From positions 124,001 to 188,000 of the forward strand of contig NZ_JQEI01000026.1 of NCBI RefSeq assembly GCF_000743355.1: 64,000 nucleotides of DNA, read 5' to 3'. This stretch comes from Serratia sp. Ag1. Its GTDB lineage: Bacteria > Pseudomonadota > Gammaproteobacteria > Enterobacterales > Enterobacteriaceae. A program made the position numbers and the translations under genes. Below are positions 47,650-57,693 of the stretch, piece after piece. Each line of letters begins with the position of its first letter. Positions within the stretch are counted from its first letter, which is position 1. The notes beneath the pieces are model-generated. The model did no database searches. It had not been told where the DNA came from and was given only the letters and a program-made list of their open reading frames with translations.

Positions 47650-48162
47650 TTAACGGTTTTCGTTCAGTAAAGCGCGCAGTTTTTCACCGCATTGGCGGCA
47701 GCGATATTCACTCTCGCCGCGTAACACGCGATTGTGGCGGCGCACGGTGAGCTGGTGCTGCTGACAGGCACATTGGTAGGGGAAGGTTTTGCTCTGTACT
47801 GAGCTGATTGCAAATTGATGAGTACGGCTGGCGGGCACCTGCAGTACGCTTTCCATCATCCAGCGCCATTCATTACCATGCGGCGGCACGCGGCCAAATT
47901 GGCGGAATACCAACAGATGAGCCAGTTCATGGGGAACCACTTCGTCGATAAACGGTTGCTGGTTTTCCAGTAGCAATACCGGGTTTAAACGGATTTCCCA
48001 GGCTTGCAGCCAGGCAGTACCCGCGCTGGTGCCGCGTTGCTGGTAGACGATCTTTGGCTCTGGGAATTCAACGGCAAAATGTTGGCGGGCCAACTGCAGT
48101 TTTGCTCGCAGGCAGCGCATTACCGCTTGTTGCAGTGCAATAGGGATTCTGATTCTGTTCAT
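47650..48162 (-). CDS. sprT: SprT family zinc metalloprotease-like protein
   Basis: 170 aa from [15 protein letters not shown], the conserved start; an upstream extension to 48333 is not conserved. SprT-like fold with zinc site [11 protein letters not shown] (HExxH) and a C-terminal zinc ribbon C-x1-C...C-x2-C ([14 protein letters not shown]). Function in bacteria is not settled; the eukaryotic relative Spartan cuts DNA-protein crosslinks. Confidence 0.94.
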   Translation of the reverse strand: MNRIRIPIALQQAVMRCLRAKLQLARQHFAVEFPEPKIVYQQRGTSAGTAWLQAWEIRLNPVLLLENQQPFIDEVVPHELAHLLVFRQFGRVPPHGNEWRWMMESVLQVPASRTHQFAISSVQSKTFPYQCACQQHQLTVRRHNRVLRGESEYRCRQCGEKLRALLNENR

Positions 48163-48524
48163 CGCGATTAGCTTAAGCAATGGTGCAGCGGCTGGCAACA
48201 GGTAACACCTGCTGCTGTTGCTGGTGGTTATTTCCCGACAATGATAACCCGATCGCCCCGGGTGGATTGTAATCAATGTGTTAACTGCGGGATAATAAAG
48301 CGTGCATGATGAGTCTGTACCCGCAGTGCTCACCGGATAAGATCAGAAAAGCGTCCACACAGGCAGCTTGAAGTATGGCGGCGATAGCGGTGGTTTTGCG
48401 ATTTGGCGCAATAACTGGCTACCTAAAAATAAGTAAGGTGTGGGGACGTTTTTTTGACGCAGCGCGCCCGATTGCGCTGAGTGAGTGTGAATTTAACGCA
48501 GCCGATGTTGCAAGTGAGAGATGA
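48163..48524. other. Divergent sprT-fumA intergenic region
   Basis: 362 bp. A short fragment GCAGCTTGAAGTATGGCGG near 48364 matches one arm of the intergenic palindromic repeat. The fumA ribosome binding site (GAGAG) lies 6-7 nt before its ATG. No gene seen. In E. coli metK/galP lie near here; neither is present. Confidence 0.45.
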
Positions 48525-50171
48525 ATGTCGAATAAACCGTTCCATTATCAAGATCCGTTCCCGCTGAAAGAAGACGATACCGAATATTATCTGCTAAGCC
48601 GTGAGCACGTTTCTGTCGGCGAGTTTGAAGGCCAGGAAATCCTCAAAGTTGCCCCGCAAGCCCTGACCCTCCTTGCCCAGCACGCTTTCCACGACGCTTC
48701 ATTTATGCTGCGCCCTGTACACCAGCAGCAAGTGGCCGATATCCTGAGCGATCCTGAAGCCAGTGAAAACGACAGATACGTGGCGCTGCAATTTTTGCGT
48801 AACTCAGAAATCGCCGCCAAGGGGATTTTGCCAACCTGCCAGGATACCGGGACTGCAATCATCGTCGGCAAAAAAGGCCAGCGTGTCTGGACCGGCGGTG
48901 GCGATGAAGCCGCCCTGTCGCGCGGGGTGTACAACACCTTTATCGAAGACAACCTGCGTTATTCGCAAAACGCTGCGCTGGATATGTATAAAGAGGTCAA
49001 TACCGGCAGCAACCTGCCTGCGCAAATCGATCTCTATAGCGTGGATGGCGAAGAGTATAAATTCCTGTGCATCGCCAAAGGCGGTGGTTCGGCGAACAAA
49101 ACCTACCTGTATCAGGAAACTAAGGCGCTGCTGTCACCGGGTAAGCTGAAAGATTATCTGGTAGATAAAATGCGCACGCTCGGCACTGCCGCGTGCCCGC
49201 CATATCATGTGGCTTTTGTGATCGGCGGTACTTCGGCAGAAGCGACGCTGAAAACCGTGAAACTGGCCTCGACCAAGTACTACGATGGCCTGCCAACCGA
49301 AGGCAACGAACACGGTCAAGCGTTCCGCGATGTAGCGTTGGAACAGGAATTGCTGAAAGAAGCGCAAAACCTCGGTTTGGGCGCTCAGTTTGGCGGTAAA
49401 TACTTCGCGCACGACGTGCGTGTGGTACGTTTGCCGCGCCACGGGGCGTCCTGCCCGGTGGGTATGGGGGTATCCTGTTCGGCTGACCGCAATATCAAAG
49501 GCAAAATCAACCGTAAAGGCATTTGGCTGGAGAAGCTGGAGCATAACCCAGGCAAATTTATTCCGCAGGAACTGCGTCAGGCTGGTGAAGGTGAAGCGAT
49601 CAAGGTCGATCTTAACCGCCCGATGGCTGAAATCCTCAAGCAACTGTCGCAGTATCCGGTTTCTACTCGCCTTTCCCTGAGCGGCACCATTATTGTTGGG
49701 CGCGATATTGCGCACGCCAAGCTGAAAGAGCGTCTGGATCGTGGTGAAGGTTTGCCACAATACGTGAAAGATCACCCGATCTACTACGCAGGCCCGGCAA
49801 AAACCCCAGAAGGCTATGCTTCCGGTTCATTGGGGCCAACGACCGCCGGGCGTATGGATTCGTACGTTGATCTGCTGCAGTCGCACGGTGGCAGCATGAT
49901 CATGCTGGCGAAAGGCAACCGCAGCCAGCAGGTGACCGATGCCTGCCATAAACACGGTGGGTTCTATCTTGGCAGTATCGGTGGCCCAGCGGCTGTGTTG
50001 GCGCAGCAGAGCATCAAGAGCCTGGAATGCGTGGAATATCCTGAACTGGGGATGGAAGCGATCTGGAAAATTGAAGTGGAAGACTTCCCGGCATTCATCC
50101 TGGTGGATGATAAGGGCAATGATTTCTTCCAGAAAATTCAGGAATCACAGTGCGCGCGCTGCGTGAAGTAA
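48525..50171 (+). CDS. fumA: Class I fumarate hydratase
   Basis: 548 aa, same length as E. coli FumA/FumB. Oxygen-sensitive 4Fe-4S enzyme interconverting fumarate and malate in the TCA cycle. Cluster Cys candidates lie in [12 protein letters not shown] (about residue 105), [11 protein letters not shown] (about 224) and [11 protein letters not shown] (about 318). The C-terminal beta domain has [20 protein letters not shown] and ends QCARCVK. FumA and FumB cannot be told apart from sequence alone here. It stands as a single gene with a hairpin following. Confidence 0.95.
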   Translation: MSNKPFHYQDPFPLKEDDTEYYLLSREHVSVGEFEGQEILKVAPQALTLLAQHAFHDASFMLRPVHQQQVADILSDPEASENDRYVALQFLRNSEIAAKGILPTCQDTGTAIIVGKKGQRVWTGGGDEAALSRGVYNTFIEDNLRYSQNAALDMYKEVNTGSNLPAQIDLYSVDGEEYKFLCIAKGGGSANKTYLYQETKALLSPGKLKDYLVDKMRTLGTAACPPYHVAFVIGGTSAEATLKTVKLASTKYYDGLPTEGNEHGQAFRDVALEQELLKEAQNLGLGAQFGGKYFAHDVRVVRLPRHGASCPVGMGVSCSADRNIKGKINRKGIWLEKLEHNPGKFIPQELRQAGEGEAIKVDLNRPMAEILKQLSQYPVSTRLSLSGTIIVGRDIAHAKLKERLDRGEGLPQYVKDHPIYYAGPAKTPEGYASGSLGPTTAGRMDSYVDLLQSHGGSMIMLAKGNRSQQVTDACHKHGGFYLGSIGGPAAVLAQQSIKSLECVEYPELGMEAIWKIEVEDFPAFILVDDKGNDFFQKIQESQCARCVK

Positions 50172-50180
50172 CCCGATAGA

Positions 50181-50204
50181 TAGCCGCCCGGTAGCGGGCG
50201 GCTA
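50181..50204 (+). terminator. Hairpin after fumA
   Basis: Perfect 10-bp GC-rich stem TAGCCGCCCG / CGGGCGGCTA with a 4-nt loop, 9 bp after the stop. No T run, but position and strength favour a terminator shared with the convergent gene. Confidence 0.7.
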
Positions 50205-50245
50205 ATGGCTAGCCACTGATCAGCTCCCACCTAAACCTCATTCCA

Positions 50246-51211
50246 TCAGCGCATCTGATTCTTCTGTTGCACAATATCGGCCATCACGGCCAGCGCGATC
50301 TCTGCCGGAGTTTTGCTGCCGAGTGGCAGGCCGATGGGGGCGTGGATGCGCTCTAGCTCTTGAGGGCTGAATTCTGCGATCTGCTGTAGCCGCTGGCGGC
50401 GGCGTTCGCTGTTACGCATGGATCCCATGGCACCAATGTAAAACGCCGGGGTATAGATCGCCTCCATCAACGTTAAATCATCCATGCGTGGATCGTGCGT
50501 CAGCGCCACAATCGCAGTGTTGGCATGGCAGCCCCCTTCTTCAATAAATTTTGCCGGAAATTGCCGCAGCAAAGTGATGTGGGGTTTGAGTTGGCTGGCG
50601 AAGTTATCCAGCGCTTCCGGGCGGTTTTCACAAACCAGTACTTCAAAGCCTAACGCACTGGCGAAATCGGCACAAAACAGCGCCACGCTGGAAAGCCCGG
50701 CAATCAGCAACCTTGGTGCTGCGGCGATATGTAATGTGATCGTCTGCTGATCGCGTACCACTTGAGTTGTGCTGGCAAAGTGGGTGGTTTCCAGGCTGTG
50801 ACAGGCATTGGGTAGGGTCAGGCGCTTGACCAGGGCATGGTGGCCAGCTAACGCCTGGGCGATAGTGCGCATGTAAGCAATGCTGGTGTCACCAGCGGGC
50901 AGGTGCTCGATCAACACATCCAGAACGCCGCCACAAGGGAGGGCAACGCTGGGGGTTAATCCTCCCGCACCGTAGCGTACCACTTGGCTGGCAGCTTGAT
51001 ACTCGCCAGCTGCCAAGCGGCGTAGAAAGTCTTCCTCCACACAACCACCGGACAGTGAACCACAATAATACCCGTCGGCGCTCGCCACCATCAGCGCTCC
51101 AGGTGAGCGTGGGGAGGAACCGTAGGTATTGAGCACGGTACACAACCACACCGGTTGCTGTTCTAGCCAGTTGATTGCCTGGCTGACTACAGTGATATCA
51201 AGGTGTTGCAT
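50246..51211 (-). CDS. XdhC/CoxI family molybdoenzyme maturation factor
   Basis: 321 aa. N-terminal XdhC domain (WLCTVLNTYGSSPRSPGALM, GSLSGGCVEEDFLRRL) and a C-terminal Rossmann domain (LLIAGLSSVALFCADFA; HDPRMDDLTLMEA; YIGAMGSMRNSERRRQRL). The family binds molybdenum cofactor, supports its sulfuration and inserts it into xanthine-dehydrogenase-type enzymes. It is divergent from the molybdenum hydroxylase operon, which is its most likely client. Frame begins at a plain ATG. Confidence 0.92.
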   Translation of the reverse strand: MQHLDITVVSQAINWLEQQPVWLCTVLNTYGSSPRSPGALMVASADGYYCGSLSGGCVEEDFLRRLAAGEYQAASQVVRYGAGGLTPSVALPCGGVLDVLIEHLPAGDTSIAYMRTIAQALAGHHALVKRLTLPNACHSLETTHFASTTQVVRDQQTITLHIAAAPRLLIAGLSSVALFCADFASALGFEVLVCENRPEALDNFASQLKPHITLLRQFPAKFIEEGGCHANTAIVALTHDPRMDDLTLMEAIYTPAFYIGAMGSMRNSERRRQRLQQIAEFSPQELERIHAPIGLPLGSKTPAEIALAVMADIVQQKNQMR

Positions 51212-51587
51212 TAGTGAGTTTACTCGTTGCCTGCCAAGGATGATGGCAGAAGTTTATCTTGCCGCGCCATACGGCACTGGGTCAGTTCCCCGCTTGGCTC
51301 AGGCACTCAAACCGTCATGATACCGGTTGCCATCCCACTGGCGCTTGTTTGCGCAAATGATGAACCTTGCGGAGAATTCAAGTGTTTTTTATCTGTAATT
51401 TTTTTGAAGCCGGAATGTTAATTCTTACATAATTTCGCTGATAGGCATATGCTTATAGCTCCTCCGGCAAGGTTACTGACGTTTGCGCAACAAATCCGCT
51501 AAAAACGAATTATCCCTATTTGCTCTGCGATGGCGCTCTTGGTCATTGAGGCAAATGGTGGATACATAAAGATGCAAAGGACATTTT
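51212..51587. other. Divergent promoter region of the molybdenum hydroxylase locus
   Basis: 376 bp between the XdhC-like gene and the hydroxylase operon. No regulator gene and no clear operator palindrome seen. An AAAGGAC site precedes the large-subunit ATG. Confidence 0.4.
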
Positions 51588-54377
51588 ATGAGCACTTTTA
51601 ACCCATCACGACGCCGCTTTATCAAAGGCACCGTGATTGCGGGGGTATCGGTTTACCTCGCTCCCCTCTACAGCCGCGCTTATGCCGCGCTGTTTGAGCA
51701 GAAGATCCTGCAATCACCAAACTGGGACGCGCAGGCCAGGCGTATCCGTTACCGTATTGATGGCCGTTCCAAAGTGATGGGGCAGAAAGTATTTGCCCGC
51801 GATATCCGTGCTGTCGACATGCCGCACTGGCCGCAAAAACAGGCGCACGCCTTTATTATCCGGGTAACCAAGGCCGATCGCCTGTTTACCGGCATTGATC
51901 TTTCTCTGCTAGGCGACGATCTGCAGCCGGATCGCTTAGTGACTGCGGAAGCTCTGGCACGTGATGGCCTGGCGTTTCCCGCGTTTTATGGTGACGACAT
52001 GCTGTTGCCTACGGGGAAAACGCCTGCTTATCTCGGCCAGGCGGTGGCGATCCTGATTTATCATGATTTTGCCCGTTTCCGCTTTGCCAAAGATAAGCTG
52101 AAATTCCGCGCTGAAGTGGTTCAGTATGGCAGCGAAACCGGCCCTCTACAGCGCGATCCTTGGGGCAGTTTCCGCTTTGTACGCGTGGGGGGCGAGCAAT
52201 CTTCCGACGACGATCGTTTCTCCAGTATGAAGGACAGCCCGATTTTCCCGCTGGCGATGAGGAGACACTTGCCGGTCTGGCCAGAAGGGCGCGAAGGCGG
52301 CAAGCTGGATCAGGAAGGTATGTATTACGCCGGTATGATTGAGGAACAATTACAGACTCCACCGGCTAACTGGTTGGTTATGTCGCGCCACTATACCACG
52401 CAATCTGCCGATACTTCTGCATTGGAGCCTGATAACGCCAACGGCTGGTTTGATAGCACCACTCAAACGTTGCATCTGGTGATCCCAACCCAGTCGCCGC
52501 AAGAGGTGGCTGAACAGATGCCACAGATGTTGGCTAAACACCATTTACCCGTCAAACAGTTGATCCTGCACCCTTGTTATACCGTCGGTTATGGTTCAAA
52601 AGACCACTATAACTTCCCGTATTACGGTGCCGTTGCCGCGTTATATGGCAATGGGTTACCGGTACGGTTAGCCAATGATCGCTATGAACAGTTCCAGACG
52701 TCGATCAAACGTCATGCTTTCGATATGAACTACCGGATTGCGGTAGACAAGCAGACAGGCGTGTTGCAAGCGTTCCAAGGGGCGATGACGGCGGATGGCG
52801 GTGGGCGCAGCAACTTTACCCCTTCGGTGGTGATGGTGGCGGCCACGGCGGCACAGTCGATTTACTATTTCCCGAAAAGCGATCTTTCTGCGGTGGGATT
52901 GGCCTCGCGCGCTATTGATGCCGGTTCCGCCCGTGGTTATGGCACCCTGCAAAGTATGGCTGCCACCGAAATGATGATTGACGAACTGGCTGAAGAACTG
53001 AAGCTTGATCCGATCGAGTTCCGTTTGCGCAACGTACTCAAGTCCGGCATGAAAAATACGCAAGGTGCGATCCCTGCAGGGGCGATTTGCGCCGACGAAG
53101 TGTTGGAGAAGGCCGCGCAGCATGAAATGTGGCGCAATCGTGCCGAGCGCAAGGCGGAATTTGAGCGGCAAAACCCAGGTAAACGCTATGGGGTAGGCTT
53201 CGGTTGCGTACAAAAAGACTTTGGCACCGGGGCTGAAACCTCGTTTGCGCGGGTAGAGCTGAGTGAAGATGGGCGAATTACTCTTTACCACAGTGGAGCG
53301 GAAATGGGCACGGGGATGTCGACCTCTCAGTCCGTGCTGTGCGCACAATGGCTGGGTAAACCAGCGGATGAGGCTCATTTCTCGGTGACCGATTGGTCGC
53401 TGTTACCGATGGTGACCAGCGGTGACCCTTACCTGATGTCGCAGGAAGAGCAGGACAAACTGCAAACCAACCCGAATTGGACTCCAAGCTACTGTTCACC
53501 TTCCAGCGCCAGTAACTCTGCCTACTATTTCTCTCACAGCACGCGTGAAGCTGCGCGAGTGCTGTTTGAGCAAGGCTTGTGGCCTGCCGCGTTGGCGATC
53601 TGGCAATCCGGTATTGGTGGCGGCCAGGCGGCTCCGTTGGTGGTGCGCAAAGAAGAGGCTCGCTGGGTGGAAGGGGGCTTAACGGCGGCAGGGATGCAGA
53701 TTTTGCCGCTGGAGTTGTTAGCGAAGAAAGCCTACCAGATGGGCACTCTGACTGGGGCGATTGTGCATGTGTTCAACCGCTGGCAGTGGGCTGAAGCTGA
53801 ATTCATGCTGAATAATCAAAGCGAGCGTTTGCCGATCGACGGGCTAGCGGTGCGCAATGGCAGCGGCGAGTTTAAAAATCTGGCGCGTGATCAGGTGTTT
53901 TATCCGCCCACCCAGCGTAATAACGCTGCTGTGACCTATTACAGTGCCGTTGGTACTTTGGCAGAGATCGCGGTGGATCTCGCTACCGGCAAGGTCGAAT
54001 TGTTGAATCACCATTCGATTATGGAGTGCGGCAATCTGATTGTGCCTGAGCTGGTTTCGGGTCAGTTGCAGGGCGGGTTGGCGATGGGGATCGGCCATGC
54101 GTTGCATGAGTATCACCCATTATATGAAGACGGGCCGGGTAACGGCACCTGGAACTTTAACCGTTACCATTTACCGCGCGCCAGCGATGTGGCGGTCTGG
54201 AAGCAGACCGGTGACATCCTGCCAGCGTTGTCGGAAACCGATCCCCCGAAAGGGATGGCGGAAGTGGTGATGATTCCGGTGGTGGCAGCATTGGTGAACG
54301 CCATTGCCCATGCGACTGGGCATCGTTTCCGTGATTTGCCTGTCCGCGCTGAGAATATTCTTGAGGTATTAGCATGA
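51588..54377 (+). CDS. Tat-exported molybdenum hydroxylase, molybdopterin-binding large subunit
   Basis: 929 aa of the xanthine-dehydrogenase family. A twin-arginine signal peptide (SRRRFIKGTVIAG, cut near SRAYA) directs it to the periplasm. It has molybdopterin-domain motifs AGSARGYGTLQSMAATE, YHSGAEMGTGMSTSQSVLCA and, near the end, the catalytic Glu in PPKGMAEVVMIPVVAALVNAI. It resembles isoquinoline 1-oxidoreductase and nicotinate/aldehyde dehydrogenase large subunits. The substrate cannot be read from sequence; it may be an N-heterocycle or aldehyde. It overlaps the 2Fe-2S subunit gene by 4 bp (ATGA). The order large-small-cytochrome differs from the usual small-large order. Confidence 0.88.
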   Translation: MSTFNPSRRRFIKGTVIAGVSVYLAPLYSRAYAALFEQKILQSPNWDAQARRIRYRIDGRSKVMGQKVFARDIRAVDMPHWPQKQAHAFIIRVTKADRLFTGIDLSLLGDDLQPDRLVTAEALARDGLAFPAFYGDDMLLPTGKTPAYLGQAVAILIYHDFARFRFAKDKLKFRAEVVQYGSETGPLQRDPWGSFRFVRVGGEQSSDDDRFSSMKDSPIFPLAMRRHLPVWPEGREGGKLDQEGMYYAGMIEEQLQTPPANWLVMSRHYTTQSADTSALEPDNANGWFDSTTQTLHLVIPTQSPQEVAEQMPQMLAKHHLPVKQLILHPCYTVGYGSKDHYNFPYYGAVAALYGNGLPVRLANDRYEQFQTSIKRHAFDMNYRIAVDKQTGVLQAFQGAMTADGGGRSNFTPSVVMVAATAAQSIYYFPKSDLSAVGLASRAIDAGSARGYGTLQSMAATEMMIDELAEELKLDPIEFRLRNVLKSGMKNTQGAIPAGAICADEVLEKAAQHEMWRNRAERKAEFERQNPGKRYGVGFGCVQKDFGTGAETSFARVELSEDGRITLYHSGAEMGTGMSTSQSVLCAQWLGKPADEAHFSVTDWSLLPMVTSGDPYLMSQEEQDKLQTNPNWTPSYCSPSSASNSAYYFSHSTREAARVLFEQGLWPAALAIWQSGIGGGQAAPLVVRKEEARWVEGGLTAAGMQILPLELLAKKAYQMGTLTGAIVHVFNRWQWAEAEFMLNNQSERLPIDGLAVRNGSGEFKNLARDQVFYPPTQRNNAAVTYYSAVGTLAEIAVDLATGKVELLNHHSIMECGNLIVPELVSGQLQGGLAMGIGHALHEYHPLYEDGPGNGTWNFNRYHLPRASDVAVWKQTGDILPALSETDPPKGMAEVVMIPVVAALVNAIAHATGHRFRDLPVRAENILEVLA

Positions 54378-54925
54378 GCATTAAAACCCAACCCATTACT
54401 CTAACCGTCAACGGTAAACAGGTCGGCCCCATCGAAGTGCCGGAAGGGCTGATGATGATCGACTTTTTACATGAATATCTCGATCTCACCGGTTGCCGTC
54501 TCGGTTGCGGGCAGGGGATCTGCCATGCCTGCGTGGCAATTCTCGATCATCCGAGCGGCACCAGCGAAGAAGTTCGCACCTGTATTACCGGTGCGCACTT
54601 TTTCAACGGCAAACAGGTACGAACCATCGAAGGCCATGCAGCTGTGGACACTCAGGGGGAAGTGGTAGAACTTTCACCGATTCAACAGGCGTTTCTTGAG
54701 CATTACAGCTTTCAGTGTGGTTATTGCACGCCGGGGTTTGTCAATGCAGCGACCATTTTTGTTGAGCGACTGAAACGTGAGCCGATCCGGCATGAGCAAT
54801 TGGAAGAGGCGATTGCGCAAGCTCTGGAGAATCATATTTGCCGCTGTACCGGCTATGTGCGTTATTACGAAGCGGTGCGTGATGTGGTGTTGAAAACGCC
54901 TGGTTTGCTTAAGGAGACGGCGTGA
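54374..54925 (+). CDS. 2Fe-2S small subunit of the molybdenum hydroxylase
   Basis: 183 aa. Plant-type ferredoxin domain with Cys in GCRLGCGQGICHACVAIL and RTCITGAHF, then the helical domain with CGYCTPGF and HICRCTGYVRYYEAV, for two 2Fe-2S clusters. No signal peptide, so it probably crosses the membrane bound to the Tat-targeted large subunit. It carries electrons from the Mo site to the cytochrome. The stop and next start overlap as TGATG. Confidence 0.94.
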   Translation: MSIKTQPITLTVNGKQVGPIEVPEGLMMIDFLHEYLDLTGCRLGCGQGICHACVAILDHPSGTSEEVRTCITGAHFFNGKQVRTIEGHAAVDTQGEVVELSPIQQAFLEHYSFQCGYCTPGFVNAATIFVERLKREPIRHEQLEEAIAQALENHICRCTGYVRYYEAVRDVVLKTPGLLKETA

Positions 54926-56166
54926 TGAAAAAACGTCTTGCACTGTGGATGGTGCTGATTGTGGTGATTGTGATCGCCGTTTTGTGGTGGCGGGAAAACC
55001 GTCGCTATGACGGCCCAATCCAGCAAGTGACTGCCAGCAGCGAGCAGATTGCTCACGGGCGTTACCTGACGCAGGCCGCTGATTGTGCGGCTTGCCACAC
55101 CGCCTCCGGTGGTGCTCCGCTGGCAGGCGGCTATCCGATGGAAACGCCATTTGGCACCATTTATGGCAGTAACCTGACGCCTTCGGCAGACCACGGTATT
55201 GGCCGCTGGACTAAAGATGATTTCTTCCTGGCACTGACCCAAGGGGTGGCTCCTGGGGGGCGTCATTTGTACCCGGCGATGCCTTATACCTCCTACAAAG
55301 GGATGTCGCGCGAAGATGCGGATGCGATTTATGCCTACCTGATGTCGCGCCCTGCGGTCGATGTTGCGATACCGAAAAACGACATGCCATTCCCGTTCAA
55401 CCAGCGTATGGCCATGATTGGCTGGAATTTACTGTTCCGTGACAGCGATCCATTACCTGCCAGTTCACAGGGATCTTCTGCCGAGTGGCTGCGTGGCCGT
55501 TATCTGGCCGATGTGCTTGGCCACTGTGGCGAATGCCATACGCCGCGCGGCAGGTTCGGGCAGATGGAGTTGAGTAAGCCGATGCAGGGGGGCGAACTGG
55601 GGCGGTTTATGGCACCGGATCTTACGCCCGAAGTGCTGGCACAACGTGGTTGGACGCCAGACGATCTGAGCCGTTTCCTCAGCACCGGCATAGCACCACA
55701 AGGCTCTGCCTTTAGCGAAATGCACACGGTCGTTGCGCTCAGTACCCGCCATTTGACGCCAGAAGATCATCGGGCATTGGCAACTTATCTGATGGGCGAT
55801 AAACCCCCGCAGGCGGTTACGGCTAAAATAGGGCAGGGTAACGAAGCCGGGCGTATCACTTATCTTGACCAGTGTTCGGGGTGCCATGAGCGTGATGGTG
55901 CGGGTATACCGCACGTGGCAGTGGCAATGCGGGATAACGCTACGCTGCGCCAACCGGATGGCAAAAATCTGATCGTTTCGGTGCTGGATGGCCTACCCGC
56001 GCAGCAGTTCCCTGGCAACGAAAGCATGCAGAGCATGCCGGGTTTTGCCGATCGACTGAATGACGCGCAAATTGCGGAGCTGGTCAACTATCTGCGGGTG
56101 ACCTGGGGAGGATTACCGGGGGACATCACCGCTGAGCAGGTGAAGGCACTGCGTAAAGCTGAGTAG
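54925..56166 (+). CDS. Membrane-anchored triheme cytochrome c, electron acceptor of the hydroxylase
   Basis: 413 aa from ATG 54925, coupled to the small subunit by TGATG. One N-terminal membrane helix (LALWMVLIVVIVIAVLWW) is followed by three c-type domains with CAACH, CGECH and CSGCH haem motifs. It is similar to the cytochromes of alcohol/aldehyde dehydrogenases and of nicotinate dehydrogenase. It likely passes electrons to the respiratory chain at the periplasmic face. No cytochrome maturation genes lie in the window. Confidence 0.93.
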   Translation: MKKRLALWMVLIVVIVIAVLWWRENRRYDGPIQQVTASSEQIAHGRYLTQAADCAACHTASGGAPLAGGYPMETPFGTIYGSNLTPSADHGIGRWTKDDFFLALTQGVAPGGRHLYPAMPYTSYKGMSREDADAIYAYLMSRPAVDVAIPKNDMPFPFNQRMAMIGWNLLFRDSDPLPASSQGSSAEWLRGRYLADVLGHCGECHTPRGRFGQMELSKPMQGGELGRFMAPDLTPEVLAQRGWTPDDLSRFLSTGIAPQGSAFSEMHTVVALSTRHLTPEDHRALATYLMGDKPPQAVTAKIGQGNEAGRITYLDQCSGCHERDGAGIPHVAVAMRDNATLRQPDGKNLIVSVLDGLPAQQFPGNESMQSMPGFADRLNDAQIAELVNYLRVTWGGLPGDITAEQVKALRKAE

Positions 56167-56203
56167 TGGCGCTGCCATTGAGGTTGATGTTTTAACTCGA
56201 GAG

Positions 56204-56223
56204 AGGCCCGCAGATGCGGGCCT
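56204..56223. terminator. Bidirectional terminator between cytochrome gene and aroP
   Basis: Perfect 8-bp GC-rich stem AGGCCCGC / GCGGGCCT with a 4-nt loop, 38 bp after the cytochrome stop and 18 bp after the convergent aroP stop. Confidence 0.8.
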
Positions 56224-56240
56224 GTTAAATAATATTGATA

Positions 56241-57617
56241 TCAGCGGGTTGTTGAGCCAGCAGGCCCTTGGCTGCGCTGCTTGATAAAGTAGCCGATACC
56301 AAGAATGACCAGCCAGACCGGGATCAGTAAAACGGAGATCTTGATGCCCGGTGTCAGATACATGATCACCAGAATCCCCGCCAGAAACGCCAGGCACAGA
56401 TAGTTACTGAACGGATACCAGAAGGCTTTGAACTTCGGCTGAACTCCTTCACGGTTTTTGGCCGCGCGGAATTTCAGGTGGGCCAGGCTGATCATCGCCC
56501 AGTTGATCACCAGAGCAGACACCACCAGCGCCATCAGCAGTTCAAAGGCACGGCCAGGGATCAGGTAGTTAATCAACACGCACAGCGCGGTGGCCAGCGA
56601 GGAAAGGCCAATGGCGATAATAGGCACGCCACGGCGATCCACTTTCAGCAAGGCTTTCGGGCCATTGCCCTGCTTTGCCAGGCCGTACAGCATGCGGCTG
56701 TTGCAGTAGACGCAACTGTTGTATACCGACAGTGCCGCTGTCAGCACCACAATGTTCAACACGGTAGCGACCAGATTGCTGTTCAGCGCGTGGAAGATCA
56801 TCACAAACGGGCTGCCGCCTTCAACCACTTTACCCCATGGATACAGTGACAGCAGAATCGTCAGGGAACCGATATAGAACAGCAGGATACGGTAGATCAC
56901 CTGATTGGTGGCTTTGGGGATGCTTTTCTCTGGGTTATCGGCTTCGGCAGCAGTGATGCCCACCAGTTCTAACCCACCGAAGGAGAACATGATCACCGCC
57001 ATTGCCATCAGCAGCCCCATGGTGCCGTTCGGGAAGAACCCACCTTGTGCCCACAGGTTGGTGATGGTCGCTTCCGGGCCGCCCATGCCGCTGAACAACA
57101 GATAGGCACCAAACACAATCATGCCGATAATCGCCACCACTTTGATAATGGCGAACCAGAACTCCAGTTCACCGTACACTTTTACGTTGGACAGATTAAT
57201 GGCATTAATGGCGAGGAAGAACACGGCGGCGGAGACCCAGGTTGGGATTTCTGGCCACCAGTATTGCACGTAAATACCAACGGCAGTCAGTTCAGCCATG
57301 GCCACCAGCACATACAGCACCCAGTAGTTCCAGCCTGACGCGAAGCCCGCAAAATGCCCCCAGTACTTATAGGCAAAGTGGCTGAAGGAACCCGCAACCG
57401 GTTCTTCTACCACCATTTCCCCTAGCTGACGCATGATCAGGAAAGCAATAAAACCGCCAATAGCATAGCCAAGTATGACCGATGGACCGGCCATCTGTAT
57501 TGTTTGAGCGATACCGAGGAATAATCCGGTACCGATAGCGCCACCTAAGGCAATCAACTGAATATGGCGGTTTTTCAAACCGCGTTTCAGCTGATCGCCA
57601 TGTTGTTGACCATCCAT
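56241..57617 (-). CDS. aroP: Aromatic amino acid permease
   Basis: 458 aa from MDGQQHGDQLKRGLKNRH, the E. coli AroP start; an upstream frame to 57662 is ignored. APC-superfamily, 12 transmembrane helices, proton-driven uptake of Phe, Tyr and Trp. AIGTGLFLGIAQTIQMAGP and EEPVAGSFSHFAYKYWG are strongly conserved. Two TyrR boxes lie in its upstream region, so repression by TyrR with aromatic amino acids is expected. Divergent from pdhR, as in E. coli. Confidence 0.95.
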   Translation of the reverse strand: MDGQQHGDQLKRGLKNRHIQLIALGGAIGTGLFLGIAQTIQMAGPSVILGYAIGGFIAFLIMRQLGEMVVEEPVAGSFSHFAYKYWGHFAGFASGWNYWVLYVLVAMAELTAVGIYVQYWWPEIPTWVSAAVFFLAINAINLSNVKVYGELEFWFAIIKVVAIIGMIVFGAYLLFSGMGGPEATITNLWAQGGFFPNGTMGLLMAMAVIMFSFGGLELVGITAAEADNPEKSIPKATNQVIYRILLFYIGSLTILLSLYPWGKVVEGGSPFVMIFHALNSNLVATVLNIVVLTAALSVYNSCVYCNSRMLYGLAKQGNGPKALLKVDRRGVPIIAIGLSSLATALCVLINYLIPGRAFELLMALVVSALVINWAMISLAHLKFRAAKNREGVQPKFKAFWYPFSNYLCLAFLAGILVIMYLTPGIKISVLLIPVWLVILGIGYFIKQRSQGPAGSTTR

Positions 57618-57652
57618 CAATAAACCCTCTGTGGTTGCATAACCCTCACCGC

Positions 57653-57693
57653 TGTAAAGCAACGATTACGGTTTTTGTTAATTTTTGTTTACG
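57653..57693 (-). promoter_or_regulatory. Two TyrR boxes upstream of aroP
   Basis: On the minus strand CGTAAACAAAAATTAACA (57693-57676) and CGTAATCGTTGCTTTACA (57670-57653). Both keep the key G and C 14 bp apart of the TGTAAA-N6-TTTACA consensus, and are 23 bp centre to centre. E. coli aroP also has two TyrR boxes. Confidence 0.8.
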
